Source of the DNA: Salvator merianae | Taxonomy: Eukaryota; Chordata; Lepidosauria; Squamata; Teiidae | Assembly: GCA_003586115.2 (NCBI GenBank) | Contig: QVOM02000025.1 | Span: forward strand, 49,023,395-49,087,394 | Length of the DNA stretch: 64,000 nucleotides | Reading direction: 5' to 3' | Part shown: piece after piece, positions 1-10,429 of the stretch | Layout: each line of letters opens with the position of its first letter | Position numbering within the stretch: the stretch's first letter is position 1 | Translations under genes and position numbers: made by a program | The notes under the pieces: generated by a model | The model's input: the letters and a program-made list of their open reading frames with translations, nothing else | The model's database searches: none | What the model was told of the DNA's origin: nothing

Positions 1-1323
1 TCAAGTGTATACTGAGAAGCCATGTCAGCTGTATCCTCAAATGGCCATTTTTTGCTAACTGTGAGACATTTTAATTTCTTTCTATATCAGACTCTCACCT
101 CTCCAAGCTGTGGCTGACAAAATGCAGGCTGTCTTTTCTATTATGAGACTGTTCCCTTATGGAAGGGAGCATATATTTATTTCACATTTGACCATTTCAT
201 GTTAGATTTTTTTTTTACCTATTTCTCTCTCCCTCCAAATGCGTGCATGCGTGCGCACGCACACACACACTTTTCTGCAGCTACTTGCATCTAGATTTAA
301 TTACAAATGTCAATTGTTATAGAATATCCCTGTACCTGTATCTGGGTGTCATTGTTGCTTCAGGTTGTTACAAAATATCCTCTATCACTTTGTACATGCC
401 CAGAGACATCTGATCTTTTTGTGTTGATCTTGGCATGTCTTAAGAGTTTACCCAGTAATCACAGGCACAACGCAAATATACTCTGATGGGGGGGGGGGTA
501 TTAACTCAAACTGCATATAAACTGTTAAAGGATCCTTAAAGTTTCTGACCCAGAAACACAGGTTGTTTTGTTAAAGCAGAAAAGGGAGAGAAAGGAAGAT
601 TCTAAAAGGAAACTTATGATGAATGCATTGCCATTCATACAAACATAGCAAAGAAGTTGGGTTAAGGTGTTGCCATTTGCAGACTATCCCAGGAAGATAG
701 GAAAGAAAGAGAAAGATGCTTGTCCTTAGTGAGAGATGTTGCTTGCAGTGTCCAATCGGTCAAAATGAAGAAACAAATTGCCAAGCAGCTCTCTGTATCT
801 GTGCGTATGAGTTGTGTGAAGGTGTAGGTCTGGGTGTAGTTATGTATCTTGGGGTCCATTTTATAGGATGAAATATAGCTAGAGGCATTCTGAATGGACA
901 AGCACTCTACAAATACACTGAGCAATGACTAGACACAATAGGAATTCCCAGGGCAATTCTTCTTGAAAGGAAGGAAATAAGGGGTTTGAAACTAAGAGAT
1001 AGCCAGATGCCAAAATAATAACTACATTTTCATCCTCCAGACATCTGGCTTTTCTGCTATTTCCAGTTTTGCTGATAGAAGGGCAAAAGGGGTTTTTCTT
1101 AGACAAACCCAGACAATCTTGAAACAGGAAGGCTGAATTTACCTATAATACAGCTACATTTTAAAATATTCTGACAGAAGGTGTGTTTGAAGTAGGGGTC
1201 ACAGATTAGCATTTGCTTAATAACAAAAGGCTTGTAGCAGCATCTTTTACACATTGCATTTGCAAAAGAGGAGTGAAGAAGTCAATTTATCATTTTACTT
1301 CCATCCTTCTTACTCTGCAGTAA
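1..1323. other. Intergenic stretch, no gene seen
   Basis: AT-rich DNA with stop codons in all frames; the open frames at 662-1106 (minus) have no recognisable domain. A purine/pyrimidine-alternating patch (GC/GT then CA) lies at about 241-270 and a run of G at about 488-498. Nothing else is recognisable. Confidence 0.6.
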
Positions 1324-2038
1324 GCCCTTTCTACACCTGCTCATAGTTGGCACTAAGGACCCTCTGTTCACACACAAGTATGGAATAGCAGAAACTCCAT
1401 CTACAGTGAATGAAGCTAGGGATTGGGATAGGGTGTCAAAATAGTACTCTACCCAGGTCCTGCAGTAAACGTAGAGAAAGATTCACCAGCGAACCACTTT
1501 GGGCCAATTGGGGTGGCCCAAACACCCTAATCAGGCTGCATGGGCCCAAGTGGGGCATCGTGCAGCCCAATTGTGTAGGCCCAATGGTGCTGCTGTGATC
1601 AGCCCATCATGCAGGTGTTATCGGCCTATTGCGCCTGTGCAATGTAGAAGCCTCCTGGTTGCCATGGCAACGGCCAGACACTTGCTGGCCACTGCTGCAG
1701 TGATGATCAGGCCCGTGCCCAGTCGTGCACCAGAATGCCAGACTGGACATTGTACAGCCCCATCTGGCATCACAGGCCCAATGGCTGCACTGCACAGGCC
1801 CAGTCGGGCCTGATTGCCCCATTATGCATGGGTGATCACACATGTACTATGGGCACTTCACGGACTAGATGGCCACCATGATGCAGGTAAGTTTCCAGAC
1901 TGTTAATTACTGCACTAGCAGTAGTAGTGATTGGGAGTGAATGAAGCCCACTCCCAGCTGCTCAGGTCTCCATCAGTGTGGAAGCACTTGGCTAGCAAGC
2001 ATGCTTGATGCTTGCTAGGCCAAAGTGCGAACAGGCCC
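1324..2038. mobile_element. Non-autonomous TIR DNA transposon (GGCC...CACTT family), about 0.7 kb
   Basis: The right end reads CAAAGTGCGAACAGGCCC and the proposed left end GCCCTTTCTACACCTG, an imperfect inverted match to the terminal repeats of other family copies (26698-27424, 57406-57985). The interior at 1490-1890 is much more GC-rich than the flanks, with repeated GGCCCAAT-type words, as in those copies. No transposase is encoded; the overlapping open frames here come from GC-rich repeat DNA. The right boundary is clear and the left is a best guess. Confidence 0.5.
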
Positions 2039-3370
2039 TATGTGTATTCAGGGCCAGCACATGGCCTAGTGTTCCAGTGTATGAGGGAGGTTTTTCAGTA
2101 GCACACAGGAAGCATCACCAGAAGCTGTGTTGGAATTTGGCGCACAGCTGAAAAGGAGCTGGCCTGAAACACTGAAGGCTGAGAACAAACATTATCCACT
2201 TTGTAGGACTGAGCCCAGCCTTCAAAAGCTGAGCCTGGCCTTTGAAGCTGATGACCACAGAATGGTTTGGATAGACCATCTAAAATGTGGACAGCCCTTG
2301 ATGTATGCTAGGGCTAGTCTCTCCTGTTGTAGGCTGAACTATCTAGGACAGATGAGCATGGTCAGGATAGGCCACATCATGCAGAAATGGCTTTAGACCC
2401 ACAGATCCTATTATTAGTAGCCCATTATGTAGCCTAGTCATCCAATTCCGGAACTATTGTACTATTGTGGAGCAGGGAAGGGTATATTGGTAAATGGGTA
2501 TATTGTACAATATCATACCTTTTTCATTACTCTGTGTGTGCGTGTGTGTGTGTGCGTGCATGCGTGCATGTGCATACACATGAAATCAGAAAACATGAGC
2601 TTCAATAATATAGCTAAAGAATGTGCCCTTGAAAAAGCCAAACGTATTTTAGAATATGTAAGTATGAAACTGTGTTACAACTATTCTATCCTGCAGGATT
2701 GTTGTGCATGGATATTTTCATGAAGATATTTAAAATTACACTAGAATAAAGTTGAACTGGAGGGAAACATACTTTTTGTTTATAATTTAGCAACTTGAAC
2801 TCTCATTGGACATAAATACACTACAACAGCAGTAGCAGCAAAGTGTGTGCTGGGATCATTACAGATAAGGGAGATGCAAGTAATCTTAGTAAGGAGGGAG
2901 GAACATAAGAGCCGACTTTATATATGTGAAAAGGTATTTATTTACAAGGATAGCACAGGAAAAAATTAGTAAGTAACCCTTCACCAAATGGGTTTTTGTC
3001 TTTCATCTACTTACAGCAATAAATCCCTACCATGAGACAACAGTTTAGTCTTCTCCTTACTCCTTCAAAGGTTTCCTTTCCATCTACTCTTTCTAGTGCA
3101 ACTCTCCATCACTTCTCCTGCCCTCAGCTGTATTCTTCCTCTACTCTCAGCATTTCTCACTCTTCTGTTGCATGTTTACTCATCTTCCATCTATCACTCT
3201 TCCTCCATCATCACTCTCCAGGGCACATCAACACATGCCTGTATACTATCCTCTCTTTGTTCCCCAACATGCTACAATCCTCCATATTTTATCTCTGTGG
3301 CTTTCTAAAGTTACAACTACATTGTATCATCCTTAACAACCAGTTGCTAACTTCTTAAAGAAACAGGGAG
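2039..3370. other. Intergenic stretch with GT repeat and pyrimidine-rich tract
   Basis: A (GT)n-type run with GC interruptions lies at about 2533-2572. A pyrimidine-rich tract at about 3040-3300 creates overlapping Ser/Leu-rich open frames that look like low-complexity artefacts. No domain or splice-supported exon is seen. Confidence 0.55.
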
Positions 3371-3665
3371 CCTTTTTGCACTTTCCAATTTGGAATGTTC
3401 AAATCTGACAATTCCAAAGTGGAACAGTCCCCACAGTGCAGCGGCCATCCACCATGCAAAGTCTGGAGCAACACAGAAACAGGCTTCCAGAACTTGCAAT
3501 ACTTCATGGCTGCCCACCATGAAGGCAGCCACAGAAACATCCAGGCACTGCTATGGCAACTGGTGATGCAACACACAACTGTGCAGCCATGGCCACACTG
3601 TAATCTGCAGCGTTCACACCAAGAGGTAGATGTGAACACTGCGTACCAGTGTTATGCCTATAAAT
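3371..3665. mobile_element. Fragment of GGCC...CACTT TIR element
   Basis: The left edge (AGCCTTTTTGCACTTTCC) resembles the terminal repeat shared by many elements in this window. The GC-richer interior with CATGGCTGCC and CTATGGCAACTGG words resembles other family interiors. No right terminal repeat is found, so it is a fragment. The overlapping open frames on both strands show no known domain and are taken as repeat-derived. Confidence 0.35.
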
Positions 3666-3881
3666 CAAACAGGCAGACATATAAGCCCACCACCTGGAAC
3701 AAATGCATTCCCAAAACACACTTCCTTGAAGGTGAAGGTAAGAAATGTAGTTGCCAGCAAATAGAGAAACTTGGAGCTTTTGCCACAAAGAAAGTACTAA
3801 GAGAACATTGTAGTTATATGTTATGTCCCAGGCAGGCTGACAAACAGGGGCCAAGGCAAACCTCAGTAACAGGGAAGTCCT

Positions 3882-3887
3882 TTTATT
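3882..3887 (-). terminator. Polyadenylation signal AATAAA of the solo LTR
   Basis: AATAAA on the minus strand lies 3' of the TATA box and about 65 bp before the LTR end, as expected at the R/U5 boundary. Confidence 0.5.
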
Positions 3888-4151
3888 AACAGTCCGGGTC
3901 ATAACATGGAGGCAGCAGAAGTTGAGAAGCGAACAAAGCCGAAGGAGTAAGAGAAGCCATAGTCCAAGTCCAGTCCAAGTTCAAACAGGGTTGTAGTTAC
4001 CAAAGCAAACAAAGTCCAGGGATTAAGAGAAGCCAAAGTCAAAACACAGTCCAAACAAAGGGTCAAGGTTCTAGAAGCCAGGAGATCAGAGTAACAGGAT
4101 GCACAGATGGAAAGCAGTTGTTAACCATGCCTGGGCTGCAGTTCCTGTGTT

Positions 4152-4160
4152 GTATTTATA
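4152..4160 (-). promoter_or_regulatory. TATA box of the solo LTR
   Basis: TATAAATAC on the minus strand lies inside the LTR, upstream of the AATAAA in LTR orientation. It would place transcription start near 4125. Whether it is still used cannot be told from sequence. Confidence 0.5.
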
Positions 4161-4215
4161 CTGCAGGATCATCTTCTCCCAGGTGTGAGCTTGGGTGTGG
4201 TCGGCTTCTGCTAGA

Positions 4216-4452
4216 TTACTTACACAAGCTCAGCTGAGCCTTGTGTTTGGCCCTTCTTCCTTCTATGGCTGGAGGTGGGATGTTTGCAGGAATCTCTGAT
4301 GTTGCCAAAACATCTCCTGCTGATGTTTGTGCTTCGTCCTCTGGGATGGTGATAAGCTGTCTGGGCTCTGTGCCACTTGGAGCTGCCTGCTCAACATCCA
4401 CATAGCTCTCAGGCTGAACACCGCCCTCATCCTCAGAGTCCGAGGCACTCAT
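4216..4452 (-). pseudogene. Acidic 78-codon ORF inside the LTR U3
   Basis: An open frame starts at the ATG directly after the LTR's first bases (MSASDSEDEGG...) and runs about 78 codons. It is rich in Asp, Glu, Ser and Pro and has no domain I recognise. The frame also stays open beyond the LTR edge (to 4467), so in the full-length element it may be the tail of an internal ORF running into the 3' LTR. It may equally be chance. Functional coding in this solo copy is doubtful. Confidence 0.3.
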
Positions 4453-4859
4453 AACATTATACACCATGTATATCTGTTATAGATATATATATATTTACAA
4501 CGTTAACTTCTGTTGGCCACTTCTACTATATGCATAATCACATGCCCATTACTATTCATTACCGCCCCTTACATATGTCATGTCCCCATGCAAATGAACT
4601 GTGATGAAACAGGAGGTGTATTTTAAGTTCCTATTCTTACAACCTTTTACCTACTTTCATCTACTTTCCCTCTTTCTAGCATACTTATCTTGTGTCTTGT
4701 CCATGGCCTTTTGATCCTCCTGCCTTAACTCTTCCTTTGGTCCAACACTTCCTATTGGACTGCTTTCCTGTCATTGCAAGATTCCTCTTTCTATGCAGAC
4801 AGACAAACAAGCTATATGGCAGGAACAAAAATGCATAATTATAAAAGAGTGGCTCTATT

Positions 4860-5050
4860 AAGCATCACACTGGGAGCAGTCCAGTTTCTTCCAGTACAAC
4901 TGTGGACAACAAATTTGTTGCCCTCAGCTGGTAGCCATTGGGAGTGTCTGCAGATGCTCCCAATCACTAGGGCCTCCACAAAATGTTGATGCACTTTGCT
5001 AGTGAGTGTGTTGACACTCACTAGTATGTAAGTGCAAACAGGTTCAAGCT
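4860..5050. repeat. Fragment of GGCC...CACTT-type TIR element
   Basis: The right part (CACTCACTAG, then AAGTGCAAACAGG) matches the right end of the element at 26698-27424. The left terminal repeat is missing, so only a fragment is supported. Confidence 0.35.
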
Positions 5051-5439
5051 TCAAACCATCCTAACTCTCTCCCTTAGGAAAGTGGAACAAACTACCTAAT
5101 TAAAGGTAGGCAGCTCCAAATTTGCAGTATAACTAGAAAGAAAGTGTGCAACATTTTGATCTTTTCCTGCTAAGTGGCAGAATTCAATGTGACATGGTTG
5201 TAGACTAAGGTACCAGCATGTTAATTGACTGTTATCTTTCATTTTTTTTCAAACAATATTGATGGTTTATGATTTATAACAACTGCAAATTTTCTTCCCC
5301 ATAAGTATACTTTCAAGGTTTGTACTACCTATATAACCACATAATCTTCCTTTTTTATAGCACTATACTTCTGCTCTCTAGGTAACTTTTTGGACAAAAA
5401 TAACACTGTTATTAACATATAAAATAAATGGAAAACCAT

Positions 5440-6336
5440 AACTGGGTCCTTTGAGTACAGAAGTGAACTTGGAGAAACAGACTGATTCAGGATGGAAAAG
5501 GGAGTGTGACAAGGTTGTATGCTGTCACCTTATTTATTTAACTTACACACAGAGTACATCATGTAAAAAGCCAGGCTGAATGAATCAAAATCTAGAAATA
5601 AAATTATCAAGAGAAATACGAACAACCTCAGATATGCAGACAATAACAATGTGATGGCAGAAATTGAAGAGGAAATAAGGAGCCTATTGATGATGGTGAA
5701 AGAATATATTCCAAAAGCTGGCTTGAAACTCAACATTAACCCACCCACAAACAAACACCTAAGATTATGACATCCAGCTCCATCACTCCTTGGTAAAGAG
5801 AAAGGGAATAGGTGAAAGGTTTTACTTTCCTAGGCTTAAAGATCACTGCAGATGGCAACTGCATTCATGAAATTAAAAGATGCTTAGCCTTTGGAAAGAA
5901 AACTGTATCAAAACTGGATTACATATTAAAAAGCAGAGATCACCTTGCCAAAAAAAGGACAGTATAGTCAAAGTCATGGACTTTCTAGCAGTAACATATG
6001 GCTGTGAAAATAAGGCCATATAGGCAAGCTGAGTGCAAAAGAACTGACGCTTTTGAATTGTGGTGCTGGAGAAAACATCTGAGTCCAGTGGATTGTAAAA
6101 ATATCAAATCAGTCAATACTAAGGGAAATCAACTCTGAATGGTCACTGGAAAAATTAATACTGAAGAAGAAACTCAAATACTTTGTCCACATAAATAGAG
6201 ATTAGAAAAACCCTGATGGTGGGAAAGACTGAAGGCAAAAGGAGAAGGCAACAGAGAATAATATGGTTGCATAATGTTGTAGAGCTAATGAACATAAGCT
6301 TGACAGACTTCAGAAGACAGTGCAGGACAGATGGAC
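5440..6336 (+). pseudogene. BovB reverse transcriptase C-terminal remnant
   Basis: In one frame with stops I can read the block GCMLSPYLFNL (RT motif before the active site), NNLRYADN (the YADD box with its second Asp changed to Asn), KAGLKLNIN, and further on GLKITADG and FELWCWR. These are characteristic of the RTE-BovB RT and its C-terminal tail. Several in-frame stops (for example after GETD and in GV-QG) and the damaged YADD box show that it is dead. It probably reached its end beyond 6336 before the hAT-type element separated the last few bases. Confidence 0.8.
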
Positions 6337-6344
6337 CTGTCATG

Positions 6345-7311
6345 TAGGGATGTGTCATGTAGGGATGTGCTGTTTTTGTACAAAGGTTGAAAACCCCATT
6401 TTTTAAATCTAATCACGAATGTGAGCAGCGAAGCTTACCTTTATTTTCACTGAAGTTCATGATCTTCATCATTTGATGGTGTGCTCATGATTTTGCTGCC
6501 TAACAAAAATTCTACTTCCTCCAACTTGTAGGAAGTAGAATTTTTTACTGGCTGCTGACTTGGTGTGAGCGATTGGTCACTATATTTAAGTGACTGCTAC
6601 ACCAGCCTGTTGGATGCCTTGGTTCCCTGCTGCCAGGGAAACAGGCATTCTATTTGTTGTTTTTGTAATGGGGGGGGGCAAAAGGACCCAGGACTCAGAG
6701 AGGCCAGGACGGAGCTGTTAGTCAGAATAAAGACTTCAACTGTGAGTTTTGCACTCCACGTATCTGGCTGTGGGTTCACTGGTTTTTACCTTGGCTCACC
6801 TTTTGTTTTAATTTTGTTGCCCTGTCTGCAATGAAATTAAAGCAAAAGGTAAGGCAAGGTAAGGGGAAGGGAGGGTCACTGCAGTGGGGGGGGGTCTTTA
6901 TTTTTGTGTTTCTTGGGATTTGTTTCTTGGGATTTGCGCAAGAAATGCCCAGGGCGGCACATGTTTTAATTTGTCAGCAATTGCCCAGCCCACTGCCTCT
7001 GTGCCCATCCACTCTTAAAAATATGAACTGCCACCATTAAAAAAAAAAATGGTGGCAGCTCATAGCTTTAAGGGTGGATGGGTGCAGAGCTGGCAGGCTG
7101 GGCAATTGCTGACAATTAAAACACATGCTGTGCCACCCCCTGGGCATTTATTTACATGTTGACAGATTTTACAAAAAGGTTTTGCAGCGAAAACGAAACC
7201 AGCATTCTTTCCTTCGTGGGTTTTTCACACAAAAACTAAGCTTGCCAGCTTCACTTTGCTGCGAATGTGGGGGAAAAAAAAAAAAAAAAAACACCTTTGT
7301 GCACATCCCTA
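6345..7311. mobile_element. Non-autonomous hAT-type foldback element with 8-bp target duplication
   Basis: The ends are exact inverted repeats: TAGGGATGTG on the left (again as TAGGGATGTGC at 6360) and GCACATCCCTA on the right (7301-7311). The flanks carry the same 8 bp, CTGTCATG (6337-6344 and 7312-7319), the duplication length made by hAT transposases. Removing the insert restores continuous BovB 3'-end sequence. The first 15 bp (6345-6359) are duplicated in tandem. The middle contains a long inverted repeat (about 6950-7140). No transposase is present. Confidence 0.8.
6950..7140. repeat. Long inverted repeat (hairpin) inside the hAT-type element
   Basis: The left arm (CACATGTTTTAATT, GTCAGCAATTGCCCAGCC, CCCATCCACTCTTAAA, GCCACCATT) is repeated in reverse complement after an A-run at about 7039-7049. 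Each arm is about 85-90 bp with small differences (Leu-like versus Leu spacing is not relevant, as it is not coding). The hairpin would be stable in single-stranded DNA or RNA. Confidence 0.75.
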
Positions 7312-7375
7312 CTGTCATGCTGTGGTCCATGGAATCACAAAGAGTTGGACATGACTAAATGAATAAACAACAATG

Positions 7376-8238
7376 ACCTATCCAAACCTATATATGTAGA
7401 CATTTCTTATGGATAACACATTCAACTGTCATGAGTAGATAGGAATAGATCCATTGTGCAGTCAGAGCTGAGCTTTCATCCTTCTAAAGTTAGAAAGCAT
7501 GAAATATCTAAGGGTGCTTACTGCTTGTGAATTTCCAGGATAAAACTATACAGAATATACAATACGAACATCTAAGAATATTTAAAAATGTTCCAGTATA
7601 TGTCTAATGACTTCATCAGAACATAAAATACTTTTTGGACATTGCCAGAATATACTTCTATTGCAACTACAACAATTAGCTGAGCTAGTCAAACCTTTAT
7701 TACAATGATCAATAGGATGCAGTAAACTTATCCTATAGTGAAGTATGTTAAATAAGCAATAATGCAGTCTCTTTCTCTTTTTTTATGCATTATGTATAAA
7801 TTATATGACATAGATCTGTATCCAAGTTTTGTAACCTTCAATAACAAGTTATAAGTCTACTTTCAAATTATGTTGTAATAAAAGTGGCTTATTAAAGATG
7901 GGAATATGTGAGCTTCACATTGAGAAGGAGAACAGTGTGAGAGGTAACAGATGGACATTCCCCATTTTAAGAGAAGAATTCTGACCATCTAAATATTTCA
8001 AGAATCATAAATAATTTAGGAATTCCCACTGAAGTTCTACTGGAATTTTATACAGGCTTGTGATCTTCACATTTTACTGCACAACTTTATCAAAAGAGAA
8101 AAATAAGTTATCTTGTAGAGGACTTTTGATCCTGGTGCTAAGATTCAAGAGCTGTCAAATACGTCATTGTCTTAAATGATTTTCATTTTGGGAAATGTAT
8201 CAACAGTTTCCCAGGATGAGTCTCAATTTTAACTCTAT
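7376..8238. other. Intergenic stretch, no gene seen
   Basis: AT-rich unique-looking DNA downstream of the BovB tail. No open frame of note, no domain and no clear repeat boundary is seen. Confidence 0.5.
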
Positions 8239-8422
8239 GGGCCCATCTAGACCTAAGTTGTAATCCAGCTTCTGACAACTTTCAGTGTAAGAATACATCA
8301 GCAAAACTGTTTTCTTTCAAAAAAAATCCATCTTTGGGTAGATAATGTGGATATAAAATGTCTAGTCACTTTTCTGAAGAGTTCTATCATTCTGAAGGTG
8401 GACTGAAACTTAAGTGTCAGGT
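8239..8422. mobile_element. Short TIR element (CACACTTAGG-type), degraded
   Basis: The left end (GGGCCCATCTAGACCTAAG) and right end (ACTTAAGTGTCAGGTTAG) are imperfect inverted repeats. The interior (CAGCAAA, ATCTTTGGGTAGATAATG, CTGAAGGTGGACTGAAACT) matches the element at 10760-10982 in the same order, so the two are diverged copies of one family about 0.2 kb long. Confidence 0.55.
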
Positions 8423-8800
8423 TAGTATTTTTTAACTAATTTAAAGAAGCAAGGAACACAGATTTTAGAAGTTGATAACTTTTGCATGTCTGTGCTTATT
8501 TTGGAAGAAAATGTTCTATTTAAGAAGAAAAAAACTTAAATGTAAATAAGCCTTGGGGAGTTATTTCAAGCTAATGACAGAGACAAAAAATTACTGAAGC
8601 AGCAGAATACGTTTGAAATTCAGATTGATTGTCACTATATGATGCTGCTTTATTGCTTCTCTAGTAGAAAAAAAAATCACCTTTTAATGTATGTTTATAA
8701 TTTAATTTCTGAAGTGGAAAGAAAAGAGAGATGAACTTGAAGGGGGAGGAGAAAAATCTTACAAATCCAAAATTTAGGCAGCACTTTTGTAAGCAAAATG

Positions 8801-8850
8801 TGTGTGTGTGTGTGTGTGTCCGTGCATGCACACACACACACACACGCGTT
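8801..8850. repeat. TG/CA dinucleotide repeat forming an inverted pair
   Basis: A (TG)n run is followed by CCGTGCATG and then a (CA)n run. The two halves are mutually complementary and purine/pyrimidine alternating. Confidence 0.85.
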
Positions 8851-9824
8851 TTCATCCCTTCTCCTTATACATTTGACTGTATTTAAATAAAATAAATGTT
8901 GCAGATTTTGTAGATGCACATATGAATATATTACAAAATGAAACTTCTGGATAATTATTCCATTAAAAAAAACACAGTATTACTGCATAACTAATAGATA
9001 TGACTGGTCTCTTCCTTTCAATAGAAAAAATAGGTATCAATGCACCTATACATACAATCATATGATGCTTCACGTTATGTTGAAGTGAATTGTGGAAAGG
9101 GGAAATGCCCTCTGACATTTGGGTGAAAATGGATTCAGTAATCTTGACCATTCATTTCAGTTCAAATAAATAATGATCATAATCATAATCATAAAAATGA
9201 CAATGATAGTCCGGTAACACCTCCACGATGAGGACAAAGTATAAGTATGCTTCACTTGGCAGACATAGAAAAGATGGATTTAACAGAAAGAAGAAGAAGA
9301 AGAAGAAGAAGAAGAAGAAGAAGAAGAAGAAGAAGAAGAAGAAGAAGAAGAAGAAGAATGCAAATTATGGACTTAATAATAAAATGCTAAAAAAAGAGGG
9401 TCGGGATAATTTAATTAGGGCTTAAATGTATGCAAAATGAACTATGTGACCCTTCACAACAGTACTAACTGGTTAACACAAACATCTTGGCATTGCTGAG
9501 TAAATCAATGCCTGTGGACAGTCAAGAAACAATTATCTTTATTCGAGCCCAGTTGAACAACACTGAGCTTTTCAATCATCTAATCCAGCAGTTCTGAACT
9601 GGGACTTTGCTTTGAAATGCTTTTGTTGGTGACTTTAAGTAAAAATGTGATCTGGAAGACTGAAATATTATTTTATTGATTTCTTACTATTACCTAATGA
9701 AGCAGCTATGCTACTATGATATGCAAATGAATAAAATAAATATAGACTCTAGGATGTTTCTCTTTATGTTGCCACTGCACACAATACAATAACATGCTAT
9801 AATGCAGTGCAGTCACTAGGGATT
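8851..9824. other. Intergenic stretch, no gene seen apart from a microsatellite
   Basis: Apart from the GAA repeat at 9286-9358 this is AT-rich DNA with short ATCATA-type runs (about 9172-9200) and no open frame with a recognisable product. Confidence 0.5.
9286..9358. repeat. (GAA/AAG)n microsatellite, about 24 units
   Basis: A practically uninterrupted trinucleotide array. A lysine-rich open frame across it is an artefact of the repeat. Pure GAA arrays are prone to length change and triplex formation. Confidence 0.95.
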
Positions 9825-10400
9825 GGTGAATGCTTCTTTGAGAGATGTGGTGGTTCCAATGGCTCTTAAAGAGCACCCCCTCCTCAAGAGGCCCTTCCTG
9901 GATCCAGAAGAATAAATAACTATTGGCTGCTGGTTAAAATACTCTTGGAAGAAGCTGATTATCCAAATCCATTTCAGTCTGGCTTCAGAGCCAGTTATGG
10001 CACTGAAAACCCCTTTGTCATCCTGGTTGATGGCCTTCTCTGGGAGAGAAACAAGGGAAATGTGATCCTCTTGGTTCTTCTGGATCTCTCAGCAGCTTTC
10101 AATACCATTGGCCTTTGTATCTTTCTGGAAAGGCTATGGATTTGGGGAGATGGAGACACCATGTTGTGATAGTTTCCTCCTATCTCAAAGACCAGTGTCA
10201 GAGAATGGATGTGGGAGATTCCTGCTCAATATCCTGGGAACTTACCTTTGGGGTTCTTCAGGGGCCAATATCATCTTTCTTGCTTTTTTAATATTTATAT
10301 AAAACCACCGAGAGAGATCATCTGGAGATTTGGACTGAGATGTTATCAATATGTAGATGATATTCAGCTCTATTTCTCTGTCTCATCAGGAAAGATGCTT
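9825..10400 (+). pseudogene. L2-like LINE reverse transcriptase fragment
   Basis: Across shifting frames I read LLKRPFLDPEE, then a 'FQSGFRASYGTE' block, LLVLLDLSAAFNTI (RT motif), LGSSGANI in place of the usual GVPQGS, and QYVDDIQLYFS, the catalytic box with Val in the usual Ala position. This order is that of the L2/jockey-like LINEs common in squamates. Stops and frameshifts interrupt the domain (for example near 10169 and 10302), so it is inactive. The 5' end is truncated and the 3' UTR is not attached. The clade assignment (L2 versus relatives) is from memory of motif style and is less certain than the RT call. Confidence 0.75.
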
Positions 10401-10429
10401 GAAGTGCTCTGTTACCTGTCATGGTCTAG

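Larger units (their letters stand above)
3819..4456 (-). mobile_element. Solo LTR, probably Ty3/Gypsy-type, with 5-bp target duplication
   Basis: The 638-bp unit begins TGTTATG and ends CATAACA, giving the TG...CA ends and short inverted repeats of an LTR. It is flanked on both sides by the same 5 bp, TTATA (3814-3818 and 4457-4461). Read on the minus strand it has a TATA box (TATAAATAC at 4152-4160) about 270 bp before an AATAAA (3882-3887), which sets U3-R-U5 order and orientation. No internal retroelement sequence is adjacent, so it is a solo LTR left by LTR-LTR recombination. Assignment to Gypsy rather than an endogenous retrovirus is a guess from general resemblance to squamate Gypsy LTRs. 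Confidence 0.8.
5440..7375 (+). mobile_element. RTE-BovB LINE, 3' half, interrupted by a hAT-type element
   Basis: 5440-6336 reads as the C-terminal part of BovB reverse transcriptase, and 7320-7375 carries the typical BovB 3' end (GGTCCATGG, AAAGAGTTGGACATGACT) with a short AAC-rich tail. The two halves belong to one copy split by the element at 6345-7311. The 5' part is missing, as usual for LINE insertions. Together with the minus-strand copy at 11603-14650 this places BovB twice in the window; BovB is known for horizontal transfer between squamates and ruminants. Confidence 0.85.

Noticed and set aside
3032..3358. 108-codon Ser/Leu-rich frame
   Set aside because: Produced by a pyrimidine-rich tract; two overlapping frames are both open, which is typical of low complexity.
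3395..3902. 164-codon plus-strand and 132-codon minus-strand frames
   Set aside because: They overlap each other and run from a TIR element fragment into the solo LTR, so cannot be one gene.
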